Shown: positions 55,046 to 63,916 of the stretch, one piece after another
Position numbering within the stretch: the stretch's first letter is position 1
Layout: each line of letters begins with the position of its first letter
DNA from: JBBDRJ01 sp963766295
GTDB lineage: Bacteria; Actinomycetota; JAICYB01
Assembly: GCA_963766295.1 (NCBI GenBank)
Contig: CAVXYW010000002.1
Location: forward strand, 1,984,001-2,048,000
Direction of reading: 5' to 3'
DNA: 64,000 nt
Notes under the pieces: model-generated
The model's input: the letters and a program-made list of their open reading frames with translations, nothing else
Database searches by the model: none
Told to the model about the DNA's origin: nothing
Position numbers and translations under genes: made by a program

Positions 55046-56421
55046 TCGGGAATCCTACGTGGCAACACGACGTGGAATCGGGTGCCCTGTCCGGGAGTCG
55101 AGTCCACTTTCAGCTCGGCGCCGATGAGTTTTGCGTTCTCTTTCGCGATTGACATGCCCAGGCCCGCGCCGACTTTGCCGTCGCGCTGCCGCGCGCGATC
55201 TCCGCGCCAGAACCTGTCGAAGATGTGAGAGATCTCCTCGGCGCTAATGCCGGGACCGTTGTCGGCAACAGTGATCGTGGCGGCGCCGTTGGATCGGTCG
55301 AGCGTTATGCGGACCTGCTGGCCTCCACCGTGCATAACGGCGTTCTCGACCAGGTTTCCGACGACCCGCTCGAGCCGCGACTTATCGGTGCGCACTACAA
55401 GGTGTTCGGGGCCTTCGATATCCACATCGGTTTCGGGAGCACGGCGACGCACGATCTCCGTCGCAAAATCTCTCAGGTCTACTTCGTCCGAGGACACGTG
55501 GACGCCGCCGGCTTCTGCACGCGTCAACTCAAGTAGGTCGTTGACCAGGCGGCTGAGCGCACGCACTTCGTCCGTAGCGAGCCCGACGGCCTGCGATAGC
55601 CGAGGCGGTAGCCCCTCGACGCGCTCGGCGATGTAGTCGATCGATGTCTTGAGTGTCGTCAACGGAGTGCGCAGCTCGTGAGAGACATCGGAAACGAACT
55701 GCAGCTCGCGCGCGATCCTTAGTTCCAAGGCTTGGGTCATGCGGTTGAAGTCGGCGGCAAGTCTGGCCAGCTCGTCCTCGCCTTCCTCGGATAGGCGGGT
55801 GTCGAGGCCACCTTCGGCCACCTTGCGAGCAGCATCGGCGGCCGCCCGCAGAGGCCGGGTCGTGCGGTCGGCGAGGCGCAAACCGACGGCTCCGGCGATG
55901 ATCGCCGCTGCGGCGACAACGCCGATCAGAACCTGCCAGAGCAGCTCGAGCGTCTGGTCGACGCCCTCCATCGAATAGACGAAGTAGACGAAGACCGGCG
56001 TAGTCGTTGCTGGCACACGGGAGCCGAAGGCGAGCTGACGGTGACCGGGCCCCTCGAACACGGCGTACCCAACGTCTCCACCTTCGACGGCTTCTTGCAG
56101 CTCGGCCGGGATTGTTTTCAACGCAACACCGACCGAAGTCGAGTCGGCGGTTCGTCCAGGGACGGTCGCTACTACGTCCGACCCACGCTGTTGAAGCACG
56201 CCGAGGTGGCTGCTTAGCGCCGCAGTGCCTCCGCTCTCTATCCGGTCCTTCAAGAACGTGAGCTCGTCGAAGGTCTGGGACTTCGAACTGTCGATCACCT
56301 GACCGACCAGGACGCGAGCGGTTATGACATAAGTGCCGAAGGCGACGAGCCCGGAGACCAGCACCGCTCCCAAGATGTACGAGAGCGCGATGCGTAGCCG
56401 CAACGAGCGGACGCGGAACAC
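55042..56421 (-). CDS. sensor histidine kinase, MtrB-like
   Basis: 459 residues: transmembrane helix 1 (about 10-33), an extracellular sensor of ~130 residues, helix 2 (about 165-186), HAMP, HisKA with phospho-acceptor H248 (SDVSHELRTPLTTLKTS), and HATPase_c (N box ENAVMHG, G1 DNGPGIS, G2 GAGLGMSIAK). It starts with GTG right after the regulator stop. The pair plus GerMN gene resembles mtrAB-lpqB, which controls cell-wall and division genes. Confidence 0.88.
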   Translation of the reverse strand: MFRVRSLRLRIALSYILGAVLVSGLVAFGTYVITARVLVGQVIDSSKSQTFDELTFLKDRIESGGTAALSSHLGVLQQRGSDVVATVPGRTADSTSVGVALKTIPAELQEAVEGGDVGYAVFEGPGHRQLAFGSRVPATTTPVFVYFVYSMEGVDQTLELLWQVLIGVVAAAAIIAGAVGLRLADRTTRPLRAAADAARKVAEGGLDTRLSEEGEDELARLAADFNRMTQALELRIARELQFVSDVSHELRTPLTTLKTSIDYIAERVEGLPPRLSQAVGLATDEVRALSRLVNDLLELTRAEAGGVHVSSDEVDLRDFATEIVRRRAPETDVDIEGPEHLVVRTDKSRLERVVGNLVENAVMHGGGQQVRITLDRSNGAATITVADNGPGISAEEISHIFDRFWRGDRARQRDGKVGAGLGMSIAKENAKLIGAELKVDSTPGQGTRFHVVLPRRIPE

Positions 56422-57111
56422 CTACTCCTCCGCGACCTTGTACCCCATCCCGCGCACCGTTTGGATTATCGCCGGGTCGTGCGGATCGTCTTCGATCTTT
56501 GACCGAAGACGACGGATGTGAACGTCAACGAGGCGGGCGTCTCCGAAGTAGTCGTAACCCCAAACCTCGGACAGAAGCTGCTCGCGAGAGAAGATGCGCC
56601 CGGCTTTCGAAGCCAGTGTCGTCAGCAACCGGAACTCGGTTCGAGTTAGCGACAACTGCTCGCCATTGCGGCGCACCACGCCTTCGTCCGGACGGATCTC
56701 GAGCGGGCCGACCCGGTACACCGTGGGCGCGTCTTCGTCCTCATCGGCCTGCGCCCGGCGGAGCAATGAGCGCATTCGCGCCAATAGCTCCCTCATCTCG
56801 AAGGGCTTGGTGACGTAGTCGTCGGCACCCGACTCCAGGCCGACGACCACATCGATCGTGTCGCTCTTGGCTGTGAGCAGGATGATCGGAAGGTTGGACG
56901 TCTTTCGGATCTCACGCGCGAGCTCGAACCCGTCCCGGCCCGGAAGCATCACGTCGAGGACCATCAGGTCCGGCACGTTCTTGCGGATGGCCTCGAGGGC
57001 CTCCTCCGCGTCTACGGCCGTATCAACGACATAGCCCTCCTCTTCGAGGGCCATCCTCGTTATCTCCCTTATGGATCGGTCGTCGTCGACGACCAGCAGC
57101 CTGTGACTCAT
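56422..57111 (-). CDS. OmpR-family response regulator, MtrA-like
   Basis: 229 residues. Receiver domain with acidic D9-D11, phospho-acceptor D53 (VLDVMLPG) and K102 (TKPFEM); the C-terminal winged helix has LTRTEFRLLTTLAS, REQLLSEVWGYDYFGDARLVDVHI and IQTVRGMGYKV. ATG 57111 has AGGAGAG just upstream; the open frame to 57429 overlaps the divergent gene. It is transcribed with the kinase. Confidence 0.92.
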   Translation of the reverse strand: MSHRLLVVDDDRSIREITRMALEEEGYVVDTAVDAEEALEAIRKNVPDLMVLDVMLPGRDGFELAREIRKTSNLPIILLTAKSDTIDVVVGLESGADDYVTKPFEMRELLARMRSLLRRAQADEDEDAPTVYRVGPLEIRPDEGVVRRNGEQLSLTRTEFRLLTTLASKAGRIFSREQLLSEVWGYDYFGDARLVDVHIRRLRSKIEDDPHDPAIIQTVRGMGYKVAEE

Positions 57112-57181
57112 CTCTCCTAGTGTCCCTCTACTTCCGGGGAGTACGGTTGCACATTCCAGGCCCGAGCATCCAGGCGTCAGA

Positions 57182-58447
57182 ATGTCTGGCGTGACCGCAA
57201 CCGTTACCGCCGAGCAGGTGAGGGCCGAGGCTCGCGCCTGGATCGAAGAGCACTGGAACCCCGATCTGCCCTTGATCGAGTGGCGGAACCTGCTCGTCGA
57301 CTCGGGGTGGGCCGCACCGTCATGGCCTGCTGAGTTCTGCGGACGCGGGCTGCCCGAAGCGATGGACGCGGTCGTCGAGCAGGAACTGGCCCGATCGGGC
57401 GCCGTTGGAACGCCAACCGGAGTCGGCATGGGACTGGCGGCGCCGACGATCCTTCTTCACGGATCGGACGACCTGAAGTCGCGGCTTCTAAAGCCCATCC
57501 TCACCGGCGAGCACGTGTGGTGCCAGTTGTTCAGCGAGCCGGGAAGCGGATCGGACCTCGCCGGGCTGACGTCACATGCGGAGCTGCACGGAGATGAGTG
57601 GATCGTCAACGGACAGAAGGTCTGGAACACCAGCGCTCATCACGCCGATTACGGATTGCTCGTCGCTCGCACGGACTGGGACGTCCCCAAACACCAGGGC
57701 GTCTCGTACTTCGCGATGCCGATGAAGCAACCGGGCATCGAGGTGCGTCCGCTTCGTCAGGCCAACGGCTATTCGTCCTTCAACGAGGTTTTCATGAGCG
57801 ACGCGCGCGTGCCGGCGTCAAACGTAGTGGGCGAAATCGGCAAGGGATGGACGGTGGCGATGATGACGCTCGCTCAGGAGCGCCGCGCGTTCGCCCGTTT
57901 CGGTTTACGCGGGAAGTCGAAACGCGGAGAAGGACGAGCTGTGAGCGAAGCGGAAGCGGAGGCCGACGCGTACTTCAGCTCCTACGTTTGGTATCCGCAA
58001 CGCACCGGTCGAGTAGACCTCGTGATCGAAAGGGCGCAGGCCGCCGGCGTCAACACAGATCCTGTAATCCGTCAGAAGATCGCGAAGCTCTTGAGCATGC
58101 AACGCGCAGCGCAGTGGACAACTGAACGTGCGCTGGCTGCAGCGAAGGCCGGTCGGGCCCCGGGACCCGAAGGATCGATCGGCAAGTTGATGGCGAGTGA
58201 GGTGGCGCGGGCTGCCGCCGAAGTGCACGGGTTGATCGCCGGCGCTTCGGGATTGGTTGCGGGCCAAGATGCTCCGCTCGACGGGCTCATAACCGAGGTG
58301 CTCATCTCCGTTCCAGCTATTTCGATCGCCGGCGGAACCGACGAGATCCAGCGCAACATCCTCGGTGAGCGCGTGCTCGGGCTCCCGAAGGAGCCGCAGC
58401 TCGACAAGGACATGCCCTTCCGCGAAGTCCCGCGAGGCAGTCGTTGA
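57182..58447 (+). CDS. acyl-CoA dehydrogenase
   Basis: FAD-dependent alpha,beta-dehydrogenation of acyl-CoA. FSEPGSGSDLAGL (FAD/substrate contact), QKVWNTSAHHADYGLLVART, and the C-terminal GGTDEIQRNILGERVLGLP are typical. The 421-residue length fits the FadE group; chain length and whether the substrate is a fatty or steroid side chain cannot be told. Its stop overlaps the next start by 4 nt. The 70-nt gap before it is shared with the divergent response regulator. Confidence 0.88.
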   Translation: MSGVTATVTAEQVRAEARAWIEEHWNPDLPLIEWRNLLVDSGWAAPSWPAEFCGRGLPEAMDAVVEQELARSGAVGTPTGVGMGLAAPTILLHGSDDLKSRLLKPILTGEHVWCQLFSEPGSGSDLAGLTSHAELHGDEWIVNGQKVWNTSAHHADYGLLVARTDWDVPKHQGVSYFAMPMKQPGIEVRPLRQANGYSSFNEVFMSDARVPASNVVGEIGKGWTVAMMTLAQERRAFARFGLRGKSKRGEGRAVSEAEAEADAYFSSYVWYPQRTGRVDLVIERAQAAGVNTDPVIRQKIAKLLSMQRAAQWTTERALAAAKAGRAPGPEGSIGKLMASEVARAAAEVHGLIAGASGLVAGQDAPLDGLITEVLISVPAISIAGGTDEIQRNILGERVLGLPKEPQLDKDMPFREVPRGSR

Positions 58448-59457
58448 CCGTACCGAGTCGTCCCCTCGGTAATCAGGGCTTGGTGGTCTCGGCACAGGGT
58501 CTGGGTTGCATGGGCATGAGCGAGTTCTACGGCGCAGCCGATCCCGACGAGAGCGTCGCGACCATCAATCGCGCGCTCGACATAGGCGTGACTTTCTTGG
58601 ACACAGCCGACGTCTACGGACCGCATACGAACGAAGAGCTCATTGGCCGCACGATCGGCGACAGGCGCAACGAGGTCGTCCTCGCGACGAAGTTCGGAAT
58701 CGTTCGAGGTGGAGCGGACAACCCAACCAAATCTGGGGTGAACGGCTCGCCCGACTACGTCCGATCTGCCTGTGATGCATCCCTTCAGCGCCTCGGGCTC
58801 GATCACGTCGATCTCTACTACCAGCACCGAGTCGATACCGACGTCCCGATCGAAGAAACCGTCGGAGCGATGGCCGGATTGATCGAAGAGGGCAAGGTTC
58901 GATACATCGGCCTCTCCGAAGCGGGACCGAACACGATCCGCCGCGCACACGCGACGCACCCGATAAGCGCATTGCAAAGTGAGTGGTCGCTGTGGGCACG
59001 TGATCTCGAAAACGAAGTGGTCGGGACGGCGCGGGAGCTCGGTATCGGAATCGTCGCGTACAGCCCGTTGGGGCGTGGATTCCTTACCGGTCAGATCAAG
59101 AGTCCGGACGACTTCGCAACCAACGACTTCCGTCGGTTCTTACCACGCTTCTCAGGCGAGAACTTCGCCCGCAACCTCGAACTGGTTGATCAAGTCCGAT
59201 CTCTGGCCGAGCAGAAGGGATGCAAGGCCGGACAACTAGCACTGGCCTGGGTGCACGCACAGGGCGACGATGTCGTCCCGATCCCGGGAACAAAACGGCG
59301 CACATATCTCGAAGAGAACGTCGCGGCTTTGGAAATCGAGCTCACGGCGGACGAGATGACGCAGCTCGACTCGATCATGGGGCCCAATGCGATCGCCGGC
59401 GACCGCTACGGCGACATGACCTGGGTCCGGCGCGAGAGCGCTCCAGCATCTGGCTAG
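58444..59457 (+). CDS. aldo/keto reductase
   Basis: A (beta/alpha)8 NAD(P)H oxidoreductase of 337 residues. The catalytic set is visible as DTADVYG (Asp, Tyr), ATKFG (Lys) and YYQHRVDTD (His); the cofactor region is GTKRRTYLEENVAAL. It resembles the AKR13-type group. Translationally coupled to the acyl-CoA dehydrogenase, suggesting a shared catabolic step. Confidence 0.9.
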   Translation: MTVPSRPLGNQGLVVSAQGLGCMGMSEFYGAADPDESVATINRALDIGVTFLDTADVYGPHTNEELIGRTIGDRRNEVVLATKFGIVRGGADNPTKSGVNGSPDYVRSACDASLQRLGLDHVDLYYQHRVDTDVPIEETVGAMAGLIEEGKVRYIGLSEAGPNTIRRAHATHPISALQSEWSLWARDLENEVVGTARELGIGIVAYSPLGRGFLTGQIKSPDDFATNDFRRFLPRFSGENFARNLELVDQVRSLAEQKGCKAGQLALAWVHAQGDDVVPIPGTKRRTYLEENVAALEIELTADEMTQLDSIMGPNAIAGDRYGDMTWVRRESAPASG

Positions 59458-59795
59458 CGCTTCTTACCCTTCTTGGGAAGCGTCAACGCGAAGATCAGAG
59501 CCCGTTCCGTCCACGCCTCGAGGTTCTTGCGCGTGCGGGAGCCCGCCGGACCGACGAAGACATAGCCCGTCATCGGACGGCCGGTGAAGTCCATCGGTCG
59601 CGCATGCGGACGCGAAAGCGCTTCAGGGTGGTCGTCCGGGCCGACGCGAACCATCAGGTCGTCGTCGGAAACGCCGATGAACATGTTCCCGTTCACCATG
59701 AAGGCCAAGCCACCGAACATCTTCCGCTCGGTGATGTCTCGTCGGGGCTCGAGCAACTCCCGGATGCGGTCACCGAGCTTCTCGTCGTACGCCAC
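59454..59795 (-). CDS. TfoX N-terminal domain protein
   Basis: 113 residues of the TfoX_N fold: MAYDEKLGDRIRELLE, ERKMFGGLAFMVNGNMFIGVSDDDLMVRVG. Such stand-alone domains are common in actinobacteria and of unknown function. Convergent with the aldo/keto reductase, overlapping 4 nt. Confidence 0.85.
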   Translation of the reverse strand: MAYDEKLGDRIRELLEPRRDITERKMFGGLAFMVNGNMFIGVSDDDLMVRVGPDDHPEALSRPHARPMDFTGRPMTGYVFVGPAGSRTRKNLEAWTERALIFALTLPKKGKKR

Positions 59796-59829
59796 TCCAG
59801 GTCTCCTCGTTCACTGACACGATAGGCAT

Positions 59830-61041
59830 ATGTCCGACCTTGCCCGCTGGGTGCACGAACATGCGATCGTTCTTGACCGAGAGAGCGTCGCAACCCAGGA
59901 CGTCAGCATCATGTCGGGATTCGACGAGCTACTCGAAGGAAAGCGTTTCGCCTACATCGGCGAGTCGAATCACTTCGTCCGCGAGAAGTACGCCTATCGA
60001 ATGTTGATGGCCCGATACCTGCACTCGCGGGGTTGGCGTGTATTCGGCGAAGAGCTGAGCTGGTCGGACGGAATCAGGGTCGGCCGGTTCCTCGAGACGG
60101 GAGACGAGTCGTGGCTCGACATGGTCACGGCGTACGGGTACCGAGGAGATGAACGCGACGACCGCGACGACTCCCCCACCGGGATCCTGGCTGAAGGTTG
60201 GAACGAACCCAACCCGGCGTTCAGGGCCCAGCAAATCCGGTTCGCACACGCACTTCGCGAGCTCGAGGGCATCAGGTTCTTCGGGTTCGATATCGACTAC
60301 ATACCGTCATCGGGGTACCAGCACGTCATCGAGTTCCTTCTTGCCGGCGGCGAACACGTGCTCGCTGCGTCTTTCGGCCGCTCGCCGGGTGAAACGATCG
60401 AGCAGGAGATCGAACGGTTAACCCGCGCTGTCGACTCGATCGACCAAGGCGCCGACACCGAGCTCATTCGAGCAGCTAAAACGCTGAGGGACAGCCACCG
60501 TTACGCGGCTACCGCGTACACGGCATCCAGCTACGAGGCGCTACGCGAACCGATGGCTCTGCGCGAAACCGTTATGCACGAGCACCTGGATCACGTGATC
60601 GCACGTGAAAGGCCGCGAGCGAAGATCGCGCTCTTTAGTCACAACCTGCACCTCGCACGGGACGACTCGGCGATCACCGACCTCGTTGGCGGAGTCGGGC
60701 CGGGCGGAAATCGGATCGATTCGATCGGGACGTATCTGAGCAAGCGAAATCCGGATGAGGTCTTCACAATCTGGATGCTCGAGAGCGAAGGTCGCCACTC
60801 GTCACCCATGAAGTCTTTGGGAAGCGATGTGCACGCCCCCGCCGGATCCTTGAATGCCGAGCTGGCGTCTTGCGGGCATGACGCCTTCGTCGTTCCGACC
60901 CGATCGAAGGATGGACTTTCCAGTCCATTCGCCGACGAATGGGAGATCGCGATGATGCACGGCTCGCGAGTGCGCGCAAGGGTCGTCGGTCAGACCGACG
61001 CGATCTTCTTCCAGCGACGCATTACACCGCTGCAGAGCTAA
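59830..61041 (+). CDS. erythromycin-esterase-family protein
   Basis: 403 residues of the Ere family. The N-terminal motif YIGESNHFVREKYAYR gives E45 and H48, matching the GExxH catalytic signature; VFGEELSWSD follows at 71-80 and LFSHNLHLARD supplies a later histidine. EreA/EreB members open macrolide lactones; many chromosomal members have unknown substrates, so resistance is not claimed. The end overlaps the convergent MMPL gene by 4 nt. Confidence 0.8.
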   Translation: MSDLARWVHEHAIVLDRESVATQDVSIMSGFDELLEGKRFAYIGESNHFVREKYAYRMLMARYLHSRGWRVFGEELSWSDGIRVGRFLETGDESWLDMVTAYGYRGDERDDRDDSPTGILAEGWNEPNPAFRAQQIRFAHALRELEGIRFFGFDIDYIPSSGYQHVIEFLLAGGEHVLAASFGRSPGETIEQEIERLTRAVDSIDQGADTELIRAAKTLRDSHRYAATAYTASSYEALREPMALRETVMHEHLDHVIARERPRAKIALFSHNLHLARDDSAITDLVGGVGPGGNRIDSIGTYLSKRNPDEVFTIWMLESEGRHSSPMKSLGSDVHAPAGSLNAELASCGHDAFVVPTRSKDGLSSPFADEWEIAMMHGSRVRARVVGQTDAIFFQRRITPLQS

Positions 61042-63377
61042 GGGCGCGGACCCGTCTTCCGAGCGGGCTTTTTCTTCGCTGTGGTTTTTCGCGTAGCCGG
61101 CTTTCGCGCCGCCGGCTTCTTCTTCGATGTAGAAGCCTTGGCCTTCGGGCGTGCGACTTTCTTTGTAGCGGGTCGCGTTACACCTCGCGCCGCACGCACC
61201 GTCTCCGGCACGACAGGTGTTGCCGGTGCATCGGCAACGACGTCGGGCACCCGCTCGATCGAAACCTTCGGGATGATCCGGTCGAGCCAATGAGGCAGCC
61301 ACCAGTTCGCATCGCCGAAGAGTTCCATCAGCGACGGCACCACGACCATCCGTATCAGAGTCGCGTCCAGGAAGATCGCGACTGCGAGCCCCAGTCCGAA
61401 GAGCTTGATAGTTCGCTCTCCGCCGAAGATCACGAAAGACAGGAACAACGTGACCATGATCGCGGCCGCAGCCGTTATCACGCGTGCCGTTGCCGCCAGA
61501 CCGTCCGCCACCGCGATGTCGTTACGCTTTGAGCGCAGGTACTCCTCGCGGATCCGAGACATGAGGAATACCTCGTAGTCCATCGATAAGCCGAACAGGA
61601 TCGCGAAAAGCATCATCGGCAGGAACGGTTCGATCGGTCCGGTGCGCTCTACACCGAAAACGTCCTTGAGCCAGCCCCATTGGAAGATCGCGACGATGAT
61701 CCCGTATGAGGCCCCGATGCCGAGCATGTTCACGATGGCCGCCTTCAACGGGATGAGGAGCGACCTGAAGACCACCATCAAGAGCAAGAACGACAGGACG
61801 ACGACGGCGCCGATGAAGAACGGGAGCCGTCTCTCGAGGTAGTTGCTCATGTCGACGAAGGCGGCGGTGAAGCCGCCGACATGAATGGTCGGCCCGTCCG
61901 GACCGACGAGTCGAGGCAACTCATCGTGGAGCCGCTCCACAAGCTTCTGCGTCTCCTCGTCCTGAGGTGCGCTCCGCGGGATAACGGTCATCACAGCGGC
62001 ATCTCCGTCGGGACTGGTGCGCGGCGGCGAAACGAAGGCCACCCCTTCGATGTTGGCGATGGACGATGAGATCGTGGCCAACGTGATCGTGTCGTCCGGC
62101 GAGTTGATCTCGGCAGCGAGAACGAATGGTCCGTTGAAGCCGGCACCAAAACCTTCGGCCAGCAAGTCGTACGCACGGCGGGCGCTGGTCGTCTCCGGAT
62201 CGTTCCCTTCGTCGGAGAAACCGAGCCTTATCGAGAAGAACGGAATGGCCAGGACCAAAAGGATCAACGACCCGGCTACAGCCGCCGGCCATGGGCGGCG
62301 CTGGACGATACGGCTCCACCTGAACCAGAACGAGTCGCGGTGGTCACTCTCGTCTCGATGCAGGAACGGAACGCGCAAGCTGTCGATCGCGTGTCCGGCG
62401 AAACCCAACACGGCCGGGAGCAATGTGACCGACGCGATCATGATCACCAGGACGGTGAACGACGCACCGACGGCCAGTCCTTGGACGAACTCAAGACCTA
62501 TAAGGAACAGCCCAAGAAGCGATATGACCACCGTGATCCCGGCGAACAACACCGCCCGCCCGGCCGTCGTTATAGAAAGAGCGACAGAGTCCTCGGGACT
62601 CATTCCTGAATGGAGGGCTTGGCGGTAACGCGTGACGATGAACAACGCGTAGTCGATCCCGACGCCAAGTCCGATCATGCCGGCCAGTTGGGGTGCGAAC
62701 TCCGGTATGTCGAGGAAGTGCGCGAATAGCCCGATCCCACCGATACCGATCAACAATCCGAAGATCGCCGTCATGATCGGCAGGCCCATCGCGATGACGG
62801 AACCGAACGCGACTAGAAGGATCACGATCGCGGCTAGAACACCTACACCTTCTTGGAAGCCGCCCTGCTCCTGGTCGGAGAACCGTACGACTGTTCCGCC
62901 CAGTTCCACCTGAACGCCGGCCGGCAACTGGGTTTCTTCGATGCGGTCGCGCATCTCGTCGACTTCATCCTTGGGAAAGTCGGGACCGATTACGGACAGT
63001 GCGATCGAGGCGAACGCAACCTTGCGGTCGGGCGAAATAGTCGGAAGGCCGGGTTCATATGGACTCGAAACTTCCGCGACGTGTTCGAAACGCTCAAGGT
63101 CTGCGAATAGCTGCTCCATGGGTAGCCGTACCGCTGGGTCGTCGACGCCGCTGGGGGCCTTGAATACGACACGGGCCGTGTCGCCCGACTGTGCCGGGAA
63201 ACGGTCTTCCAATAGATCGAAAGCTTCCTGCGAGTCCGAGTCCGGCAGGCGGAAGTCGGTGTTCAGATCGGCGCCGGCCGTCTGGCCGACGATGAAGACG
63301 CCGAAGCCGGCAACGATCCACAAGATGAGGGTCAGCCAGCGGCGCTTGTAGCAAGAACGGGCGAGCGTATCGAGCAC
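61038..63377 (-). CDS. MMPL-family RND transporter with Lys/Ala-rich tail
   Basis: A 779-residue transporter with twelve predicted helices in two MMPL halves. The proton-relay Asp-Tyr pairs lie in GIGVGIDYALFIVTRY (TM4) and LFGLSMDYEVFLMSR (TM10). Two ~150-residue loops face outside. MmpL proteins export wall lipids. The last ~45 residues form a cytosolic tail built of AK/KK/PA repeats (SKKKPAARKPATRKTTAKKK), like histone H1 or HU tails. GTG 63377 follows GGAG. Confidence 0.88.
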   Translation of the reverse strand: MLDTLARSCYKRRWLTLILWIVAGFGVFIVGQTAGADLNTDFRLPDSDSQEAFDLLEDRFPAQSGDTARVVFKAPSGVDDPAVRLPMEQLFADLERFEHVAEVSSPYEPGLPTISPDRKVAFASIALSVIGPDFPKDEVDEMRDRIEETQLPAGVQVELGGTVVRFSDQEQGGFQEGVGVLAAIVILLVAFGSVIAMGLPIMTAIFGLLIGIGGIGLFAHFLDIPEFAPQLAGMIGLGVGIDYALFIVTRYRQALHSGMSPEDSVALSITTAGRAVLFAGITVVISLLGLFLIGLEFVQGLAVGASFTVLVIMIASVTLLPAVLGFAGHAIDSLRVPFLHRDESDHRDSFWFRWSRIVQRRPWPAAVAGSLILLVLAIPFFSIRLGFSDEGNDPETTSARRAYDLLAEGFGAGFNGPFVLAAEINSPDDTITLATISSSIANIEGVAFVSPPRTSPDGDAAVMTVIPRSAPQDEETQKLVERLHDELPRLVGPDGPTIHVGGFTAAFVDMSNYLERRLPFFIGAVVVLSFLLLMVVFRSLLIPLKAAIVNMLGIGASYGIIVAIFQWGWLKDVFGVERTGPIEPFLPMMLFAILFGLSMDYEVFLMSRIREEYLRSKRNDIAVADGLAATARVITAAAAIMVTLFLSFVIFGGERTIKLFGLGLAVAIFLDATLIRMVVVPSLMELFGDANWWLPHWLDRIIPKVSIERVPDVVADAPATPVVPETVRAARGVTRPATKKVARPKAKASTSKKKPAARKPATRKTTAKKKPARKTGPRP

Positions 63378-63417
63378 GTTCGATCACTCCAACGGGTTGG
63401 GGATGGGAAGCGAGGAC

Positions 63418-63446
63418 ATGTTACGCGTTCACTGACTCGCGGTCAG
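63418..63446 (-). promoter_or_regulatory. promoter of the MMPL gene
   Basis: CTGACC (63441-63446) and TAACAT (63418-63423) are 17 nt apart; the -35 overlaps the stop of the upstream gene. It leaves a leader of about 35 nt with GGAG before the GTG. Confidence 0.4.
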
Positions 63447-63916
63447 CGACCGGTCACATGGATACTTGTGACGATCTCGGGGTCGTAGGACACGTGCCGG
63501 TTGTCTACGTACTCCACCTCCACCTGATGCCGACCCTTTGCGAGATCAAATGTTGCTTCTTTCGCGTAAGGCATCTGCTGCAGCTCGCCGTCGACATAGA
63601 GGTGCAGGTGTCCGCCTTCTCGGTCGGCAGGACTCGCAGCGATCGGAGCGTTGATCCGGACGCGAAACCGTATCGATTCTCCTGCTTCGACAAAAGAACC
63701 CGACCGAGGCTCGACGATCGCGATCGAAACGTTTGCCGGACGATCCGACGGAATCTTCACCCAAACGAACGCGGCGACCAGCACTAATGCGCCGAATGCG
63801 ATCAGGAACTCGCCGGCGAGGCGGGCTTGGCCTCTTCGGAAGAAGAGGCCAACCCCACCCGCGAGGACGAGTGCTGCGGAGCCTGCAAGCAGGCCCCGCA
63901 GCACAACCGCACTCAT
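63443..63916 (-). CDS. membrane protein with extracytoplasmic Ig-like domain
   Basis: 157 residues: two N-terminal helices (about 4-26 and 34-54) and a ~95-residue outside domain with VSIAIVEPRSGSFVEAGESIRF, GGHLHLYVDGELQQMPY and the end GRHQVEVEYVDNRHVSY, resembling DUF4399-type beta domains. Its ATG overlaps the stop of the next upstream gene (ATGA). Confidence 0.7.
   Translation of the reverse strand: MSAVVLRGLLAGSAALVLAGGVGLFFRRGQARLAGEFLIAFGALVLVAAFVWVKIPSDRPANVSIAIVEPRSGSFVEAGESIRFRVRINAPIAASPADREGGHLHLYVDGELQQMPYAKEATFDLAKGRHQVEVEYVDNRHVSYDPEIVTSIHVTGR

Noticed and set aside
58072..58977. 301-codon minus-strand frame across acyl-CoA dehydrogenase and aldo/keto reductase
   Set aside because: Opposes two well-defined genes and has no domain.
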